Origin: JBAPRR01 sp049281195
GTDB taxonomy: Bacteria > Actinomycetota > Acidimicrobiia > Acidimicrobiales > CAVXTF01
Direction of reading: 5' to 3'
Length of the DNA stretch: 36,222 nt
NCBI GenBank assembly: GCA_049281195.1
Contig: JBAPRR010000057.1
Span: 1-36,222 of the forward strand
Positions 31,562-36,222 of the stretch are shown here, in pieces; the stretch's first letter is position 1; every line of letters begins with the position of its first letter. The translations under genes and the position numbers were made by a program. The notes below the pieces were generated by a model. That model saw nothing but the letters and a program-made list of their open reading frames with translations. It had not been told where the DNA came from and searched no databases.

Positions 31562-33088
31562 TCATCCGGCGGGCAGCGGCTTCCAGTTGCCGACGACCTG
31601 CCAACACGTGCCCTGCGGAATTCCGTTGTAAGTGAGGACGCATTCGTTGTGGGTCGGACTGTTGTTGTAGATCCGCACCACCTGGTATTGCGTTGGACCA
31701 GCGTATTGATTCGGACCGTAACTCAAAATGGGTGAGTAAGTGCCCGAAAAGTTCTTGACCTTCGCCATAGCTTCGACAAACGAACGCCTCGTCAGGTCAG
31801 GACCCGCCATTCTGGCGGCGTCGGCGAACAGCTCGATGGCTTGGCACCACCCGACGATCGGCCCCTGTTCCTCGATGAACGGGGACTTTCCCTTGGGGGG
31901 CGCATTGTGCGCTTTCCAGATGTCGTAACACTGCTGCACTCCGGGGTCGTAACCGCCCTTGCTCTCGGGAAGAGGAGTCGAGTGCCCGTCGATGGTGATC
32001 GAGTTCTCGTCCGAACCACCGAGGGTCTCTGTGGTTATGCCCTCTTGACCGTTCAGCGCCTTCAGGAACGGAATGGGAATGAGGCCGAGGCCGATCGAGA
32101 TCGTGTCCTCGTAGTCGGAGAGCAACAGCTTGGGGAAGTAGCTCTGGGTGGTTTCCGCCTGCAGGTAAGGGAAAAACGCGTTGAACGGAATGAGGGGGAT
32201 CACCGACTGGATTCCCGCCGACTGGAGTTTCTCGACCACGAGTGGGGCGTCACTGCCGATCGCCGACTGCTCAGACGTCTGCGCCGGCATCGTGATGGTG
32301 AGAGGAGTCGGAAGCCCTGCCGCCTTGAAGAACGGAAGCAGATAGTCCTCCATCGCCTCCTGGTCGCTCGGTCGGTCACCGGCGACGATGGCCACTTTGC
32401 GGTCGGTGCCCAGCAGTCCCGCCTGTTTTCCCCACTGGACCAGAGCCTGGAGGACCTGCGCCTGATTCGGACCCGTCCACCACAGATAGGGCGCCCCTTC
32501 GCTGGTCCACTGCGGAATGGTCGTCCACTCAGAGATCATGGGCGTGTGGCCCTCTTGGGTGATGCACAACTCGTCATCGCCGGTCCACGCGCCGAGCCCG
32601 TCGATGACGGCGAAGACCGGAGGACTGCCTTCGGTCCATTGTTTGCAAAGAGACCTCATGTCCGTCTCGCTCGTGGCGTCGAAATTGACGACATCAGGAA
32701 TGATCTTGCGGCCATTGATGCCGCCCGCGGCGTTGATCGCGTTGACGAACGTGTCGATCGCCTGGGTCTGCTGGCTGAACTCGATGTCGCCGGCGAATCC
32801 CTCGGTGGAAGAGAGGTTGGTGAGGTTGGAGATCGGGAACACCACCCGGATCGACGTTGCGGTAACGCCCCTGGAGCTGGTGCTGGCTGTACTGAGGGCC
32901 GTCTGTTTTACGGGGGGAGTGGAGGCGTCCGCAGGTTTTGAACTGTTCGAGCTCGCCGTTATCCCACCGACGATTCCGCCGATAACCACTACGACGACTA
33001 TCCAACTGATTGCTTGAACTCGCGCGGGGCGGCGCCTGAATCGACGCCACGACCGCTTGGAGAAAGATCCAGCACCTGATGCCGCCAC
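31562..33088 (-). CDS. Membrane-anchored substrate-binding protein of the branched-chain amino acid type (orphan)
   Basis: Predicted extracytoplasmic ligand-binding protein of the type I periplasmic-binding fold (LivK/Peripla_BP_6 family). The 508-residue protein has a basic N-terminus (RRFRRRPARVQ), a membrane helix at about 26-44, a Ser/Thr-rich linker, then the binding domain with IRVVFPISNLTNLSSTEGFAGDIEFSQQTQAIDTFVNAINAAGGINGRKI and KVAIVAGDRPSDQEAMEDYLLPFFKAAGL. AGGINGR is a hallmark of the LivK group. There is no lipobox cysteine; the helix acts as anchor. No LivH/M/F/G transport genes are adjacent. The start is GTG at 33086-33088 with GAGGAGG four bases upstream. Ligand unknown. Confidence 0.85.
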   Translation of the reverse strand: MAASGAGSFSKRSWRRFRRRPARVQAISWIVVVVVIGGIVGGITASSNSSKPADASTPPVKQTALSTASTSSRGVTATSIRVVFPISNLTNLSSTEGFAGDIEFSQQTQAIDTFVNAINAAGGINGRKIIPDVVNFDATSETDMRSLCKQWTEGSPPVFAVIDGLGAWTGDDELCITQEGHTPMISEWTTIPQWTSEGAPYLWWTGPNQAQVLQALVQWGKQAGLLGTDRKVAIVAGDRPSDQEAMEDYLLPFFKAAGLPTPLTITMPAQTSEQSAIGSDAPLVVEKLQSAGIQSVIPLIPFNAFFPYLQAETTQSYFPKLLLSDYEDTISIGLGLIPIPFLKALNGQEGITTETLGGSDENSITIDGHSTPLPESKGGYDPGVQQCYDIWKAHNAPPKGKSPFIEEQGPIVGWCQAIELFADAARMAGPDLTRRSFVEAMAKVKNFSGTYSPILSYGPNQYAGPTQYQVVRIYNNSPTHNECVLTYNGIPQGTCWQVVGNWKPLPAG

Positions 33089-33246
33089 CGAGCCTCCTCG
33101 AAAAGATCCGAGCCTCTCTGTTACCCCCGGGCCCGTCCAGTTAAGCCAGGCAAAGCCCTCGTGGACCCGTCATAGCTCCAATTGCACCAGGTGGCACCAT
33201 ATCTATCTCCACCGCCGTGGGGAAGATTGAGAGGTGGTGACGCCAG

Positions 33247-34143
33247 GTGCAGACTAGAGCAATGGCTATCGCTACGGGCCTCGACATAAGACCGATATCT
33301 CCGATCATCGGGGCCGAGATCTACGGCCTCGACCTGTCTGTGCCGCTCGAGCCCGAAGTGGTATCGATGGTGAGGGCGGCCCTCTCCCATCACCTGGTCA
33401 TCTTCTTCAGGGATCAGGACCTGACGCCCGACGAGCAGGCTGCATTCGGGCGCCAGTTCGGGGAGATGACCACCGCCCACCCGGTACTTCCCTCAATAGA
33501 GGGTAACCCTGAGGTTCTCTCGATCGACGGGCGAGTGGATCGCGCGTCGTGGTGGCACACCGACGTGACCTTTCTATCCACGCCACCTTTGGGCTCGATC
33601 CTCTACATGCGTGAGGTGCCAGAAGCGGGCGGCGACACCATGTGGATCAGCATGCAGGCCGCCTATGACGGACTGTCCGAATCCATGCGCTCCTACTGCG
33701 ACAAATTGATCGCCTGGCACCACGATCCGTTCTTCGCCGCCGACGTAGAGGCAATGGGTGGATACGAATGGGACGGGACGCACCACGATCGACTGTTCCC
33801 GACCTCTCACCCGGTGGTGAGAGAGCACCCTGAAACGGGCCGGAAGGGACTTTTCGTCAATCCCCAGTTCACCCGTTTCCTGGAGGGACTCACCCAGCTC
33901 GAGTCAGAGACGCTGCTGCAGATGCTCTACACGCACTGCACCAAGGATCCGGGATGGAGTTGCAGGTTCCGCTGGCGTCCCGGCTCCGTCGCGTTCTGGG
34001 ACAACAGGGCGACCATGCACTACGCCATCGACGATTACGGGGACGCGATACGGGTGGCCCACCGTGTGACGATCCGTGGCGAGAAGACCTACGGTCCCGC
34101 CCGCTCCAGAGAAGAAGCGCTGAACCTGAAGCCGCTCGGTTAG
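33247..34143 (+). CDS. TauD/TfdA-family Fe(II)/2-oxoglutarate dioxygenase
   Basis: Predicted dioxygenase hydroxylating a small, often sulfonated or carboxylated, substrate with oxygen and 2-oxoglutarate. The 298-residue protein has the strand IGAEIYGLDL near the start, VIFFRDQDLTPDEQAAFGRQFG, the metal ligands His104 and Asp106 in WWHTDVTF, His258 in WDNRATMHYAIDDY, and Arg273 in RVAHRVTIRG that would bind 2-oxoglutarate. All ligands are present. The GTG at 33247 follows GAGAGGTG about nine bases upstream; the next in-frame ATG is at 33262. No sulfonate transporter or sulfite reductase is near, so taurine is not supported as the substrate. Divergent from the substrate-binding gene, 158 bases away. 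Confidence 0.9.
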   Translation: MQTRAMAIATGLDIRPISPIIGAEIYGLDLSVPLEPEVVSMVRAALSHHLVIFFRDQDLTPDEQAAFGRQFGEMTTAHPVLPSIEGNPEVLSIDGRVDRASWWHTDVTFLSTPPLGSILYMREVPEAGGDTMWISMQAAYDGLSESMRSYCDKLIAWHHDPFFAADVEAMGGYEWDGTHHDRLFPTSHPVVREHPETGRKGLFVNPQFTRFLEGLTQLESETLLQMLYTHCTKDPGWSCRFRWRPGSVAFWDNRATMHYAIDDYGDAIRVAHRVTIRGEKTYGPARSREEALNLKPLG

Positions 34144-34200
34144 CCGGCATTCCGGGCCGAGGCCCTGAGCAGGTGCAACCCGAGAACCGCTCGTTTCGAC

Positions 34201-35280
34201 ATGCCCGACGACCGCACATTCGTCACGGAACTGGCGACCGCTCTCGGGATGCTCGGATACGCCGACATCGAAGAGGCGGTACTGGCACGTCCCCCTGAGC
34301 TGCGCATAACGACCGGTGATTGGGGTCGTCTGGAAGACCTCGTGAAGTGCGAAAACTTCAGAGCGGAGGCGTCTTTCGCCTTCGAAAACGGATGTGCGTT
34401 TCTGGACTCCCCCGAGGCTCTGCGCGGGCGCGTTCCGCTTCTCATCGAGTGGACAGGTGGACGCAGGCCACCTGGAGACGAGGTGGCACCGATCGACCTG
34501 CGCGTCGACCACGTCTTCCTCGTTAGTTGCAAGTACCTTTCGGCGAACATCGCGAACCCTTCCCCGGCGCGGCTTTTCGACGGACTCCTTTCGACTTCCG
34601 GGGACTGGCGGCGCGGCGACTGGTACCTGGAGGTGGCACCTGACGAGTTCAGGGACCTCTATGGCGCGTGCAGGAAGTCGGCCGGGCTCGACCATCTCCC
34701 AGACGATCCGGTTCTCCTGCAACCCGACGAGCGCAAGCTTCTGCGCCGATCGCTCCCGGCCCGATCGTTCCCAGAAGAGGCACAGGGTTATTACCGTCGT
34801 CTGTGTCACACGGTGAGCACCGTTTCGGCAAAAAGGTGGGCGGACGCGGTCGAGGCGTTCGGAAAGCCTGAGCAGGTCCTGTGGAGGCTGCTTCGGATCG
34901 GGAGCGCTCCCTATTACCTTCTCGGTGCCGACGCGCGAGGCCAACTTCGCCTGCGCATTGCCAGCCCCTGGGACTGGCGCCAGAACTTCAAATTCCTCGC
35001 CCTCGAAATCACGCCCGGTACGAGCGGCCAGCCCCAGGTCGACTGGATCGCCTCCTATGAGACGAAAACCGACCGCACTGTGTCGACCGTCCGCGGGCGC
35101 GTCGAAGTGAGGTGGAGTCACGGGAAGTTCACCCATCCGCCGGAAGCGAAGATCTACCTCGAAACCCCGACCGGTGAACTGCCGGGCTATTACCCGCTCG
35201 CTGAGCCCTCTGATCCGTTCGCCACAAGTGCTTTCTCTGCACAGCCGGTGCAGATGACGCTCTTCGACGATGAGCCTTGA
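34201..35280 (+). CDS. Unrecognised protein with a possible nuclease-like motif
   Basis: I do not recognise the family. The 359-residue soluble protein has no signal peptide or membrane helix. A region at about 80-130 reads LLIEWTGGRR, then APIDLRVDHVFLVSCKYLSANIANPSPARLFDGLL; Asp103 and the SCK at 109-111 sit where a PD-(D/E)XK nuclease has its Asp and acid-x-Lys, with Ser in place of the acid. Later segments such as QVLWRLLRIGSAPYYLLG and LRLRIASPWDWRQNFKFLALEI look like a second alpha-beta domain. The ATG at 34201 lacks a clear ribosome site, 57 bases after the TauD stop. It ends with an acidic tail LFDDEP. Conserved-looking composition supports a real gene; function open. Confidence 0.75.
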   Translation: MPDDRTFVTELATALGMLGYADIEEAVLARPPELRITTGDWGRLEDLVKCENFRAEASFAFENGCAFLDSPEALRGRVPLLIEWTGGRRPPGDEVAPIDLRVDHVFLVSCKYLSANIANPSPARLFDGLLSTSGDWRRGDWYLEVAPDEFRDLYGACRKSAGLDHLPDDPVLLQPDERKLLRRSLPARSFPEEAQGYYRRLCHTVSTVSAKRWADAVEAFGKPEQVLWRLLRIGSAPYYLLGADARGQLRLRIASPWDWRQNFKFLALEITPGTSGQPQVDWIASYETKTDRTVSTVRGRVEVRWSHGKFTHPPEAKIYLETPTGELPGYYPLAEPSDPFATSAFSAQPVQMTLFDDEP

Positions 35281-35301
35281 GAACTGGTCTACCTTGAGTC
35301 G

Positions 35302-36222
35302 ATGCTCGGTTTTGTTGATCCGGAGGCGGGCATCACGGCGGACAAACCAGCGATCCTGATCGGGGACGACAGCCGAACCTACGGCGAGATCGACCGCAGA
35401 TCAGGGGCGCTCGCCCACGTGATGATCGATCACGGTGTCGGCACAGACGACCCCGTCGCGCTCATGCTGCCGAACGGATTCGAGATCATGGAAGCCGGTG
35501 TGGCCACCGCCAAAGCAGGAGCGTCGTTTCTCCCGGTCAACTGGCATCTGGGACCCGAAGAAGTGGGATGGATCCTCGCCGATTCGGGGACACGCCTTCT
35601 CATCTCGCATGTCGACCTCGCAGATACAGCCCGCAAGGCTCTGGAGCACGCACCTGATTGCAAGCTGATCCTCGTAGGAGACGACTCTGACGCCGGGTAC
35701 GAGGCGCTCATCGCCCGGGCGCCTGTGAGCGATCCCGAAGCTCACTCACGAGCCACGTTGTCGTACCGCTTCTACACATCGGGGACGACGGGACGGCCCC
35801 GCGGCGTCGAACGCGACATGGCGGTCGATGACCGCACCGGTGCGTCCACACGACGGGTCCTTCAGATGTGGGGAATCACTTCGTCGGACGTGTTCTTGGC
35901 GACGGGGCCGATCTATCACGCAGCCGGCTCCTACGCCTTTTTGAGCCTGCATGCGGGAGCGACGGTGTCGGTGCTCCCGAGCTTCGACGGCCTGTCGTGG
36001 CTAAGGGCTGTCGACCGCCACAAGGTCACTGTCACCTTGATGGTTCCTGCGCACTTCATACGGGTCCTCGAGGTACCCGAAGAGGAGTGGAACGGGCTCG
36101 ATCTGACGAGCCTGCGGCTTGTTCTCCACGCCGCGGCCCCATGTCCCATATCGGTGAAGCGCCGGATCATGGATGCTCTGCCTTCCGCGTCGATTTGGGA
36201 GTTCTACGGCGCGAGTGAAGGT
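35302..36222 (+). CDS. AMP-forming acyl-CoA synthetase/ligase, N-terminal part (window edge)
   Basis: Activates a carboxylic acid through an acyl-adenylate, then usually passes it to CoA. Only the first 307 residues are in the window; the frame continues past the right edge. Visible motifs are the P-loop YTSGTTGRPRG (158-168), GPIYHAAG, and YGASEG at the last six residues, which is the A5 motif of the ANL family. Fragment ILIGDDSRTYGEIDRRSGALAHVM at the N-terminus is typical of acyl-CoA synthetases. The ATG at 35302 starts 21 bases after the stop of the preceding gene with a weak TTGAG upstream. The P-loop has Arg for the usual second Lys (RPRG). Substrate class cannot be told without the C-terminal half. 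Confidence 0.9.
   Translation, partial: MLGFVDPEAGITADKPAILIGDDSRTYGEIDRRSGALAHVMIDHGVGTDDPVALMLPNGFEIMEAGVATAKAGASFLPVNWHLGPEEVGWILADSGTRLLISHVDLADTARKALEHAPDCKLILVGDDSDAGYEALIARAPVSDPEAHSRATLSYRFYTSGTTGRPRGVERDMAVDDRTGASTRRVLQMWGITSSDVFLATGPIYHAAGSYAFLSLHAGATVSVLPSFDGLSWLRAVDRHKVTVTLMVPAHFIRVLEVPEEEWNGLDLTSLRLVLHAAAPCPISVKRRIMDALPSASIWEFYGASEG

Overview
The window looks like chromosomal DNA of a high-GC actinobacterium, most likely of the class Acidimicrobiia or a near relative. The grounds are the GC-rich codon use with many GTG and TTG starts, an actinobacterial HemQ, a DUF3263 / LytR_C-domain gene pair like Rv0430-Rv0431 of Mycobacterium, glucosyl-3-phosphoglycerate synthase, a solitary groEL behind a perfect CIRCE operator, and GC-rich hairpin terminators that lack U-tracts. 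The taxon is an inference; no rRNA is present. I see no transposase, integrase, phage gene or CRISPR array.

Layout. 1-2874: the end of an unrecognised gene, then ftsH. 2871-7258: an F420-type luciferase-like oxidoreductase and a Cu(I) P-type ATPase on the minus strand, with a divergent CDF metal exporter. 7255-11286: three minus-strand genes for secreted or membrane proteins, the last a sedolisin-type (S53) protease precursor. 11451-13273: an MFS exporter and a divergent XRE regulator with overlapping promoters across a palindrome. 13297-16387: tRNA-Ser, pheA, then the coupled pair larB-larC. 16392-16680: a convergent intergenic region with a strong hairpin and a candidate structured RNA. 16681-18163: GNAT, Nudix and a four-cysteine small protein. 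18232-20605: hemQ-larE-NIL-hypothetical operon (minus strand). 20679-24200: thrC-moaD-like pair followed by CIRCE-controlled groEL. 24411-28572: a compatible-solute region (gpgS, glycerate kinase, a GT20 synthase, a trehalose-phosphatase-type HAD enzyme). 28569-30311: LytR_C protein and DUF3263 (minus), then hsp20 (plus). 30486-36222: tRNA-Thr, a methyltransferase, an orphan substrate-binding protein, a TauD-type dioxygenase, an unrecognised protein and the first 307 residues of an acyl-CoA synthetase.

How the genes work together. larB, larC and larE together encode the whole known route to the nickel-pincer nucleotide cofactor, but no LarA-type enzyme that uses it is in the window. GpgS, the GT20 enzyme and the HAD phosphatase suggest synthesis of glucosylglycerate and trehalose-like osmolytes, with the glycerate kinase handling glycerate. 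CopA and the CDF protein are a metal-export pair. FtsH, GroEL and Hsp20 form a proteostasis set under at least two visible controls (CIRCE upstream of groEL; a repeat-rich promoter upstream of hsp20).

The observations I rate highest are the translationally coupled thrC-sulfur-carrier pair, whose carrier has residues beyond the Gly-Gly end, the three-cysteine LarE in an operon with a NIL-domain protein, the overlapping promoters and palindrome between the XRE regulator and the MFS gene, and the possible structured RNA downstream of larC. None of these is proven novel from sequence alone.
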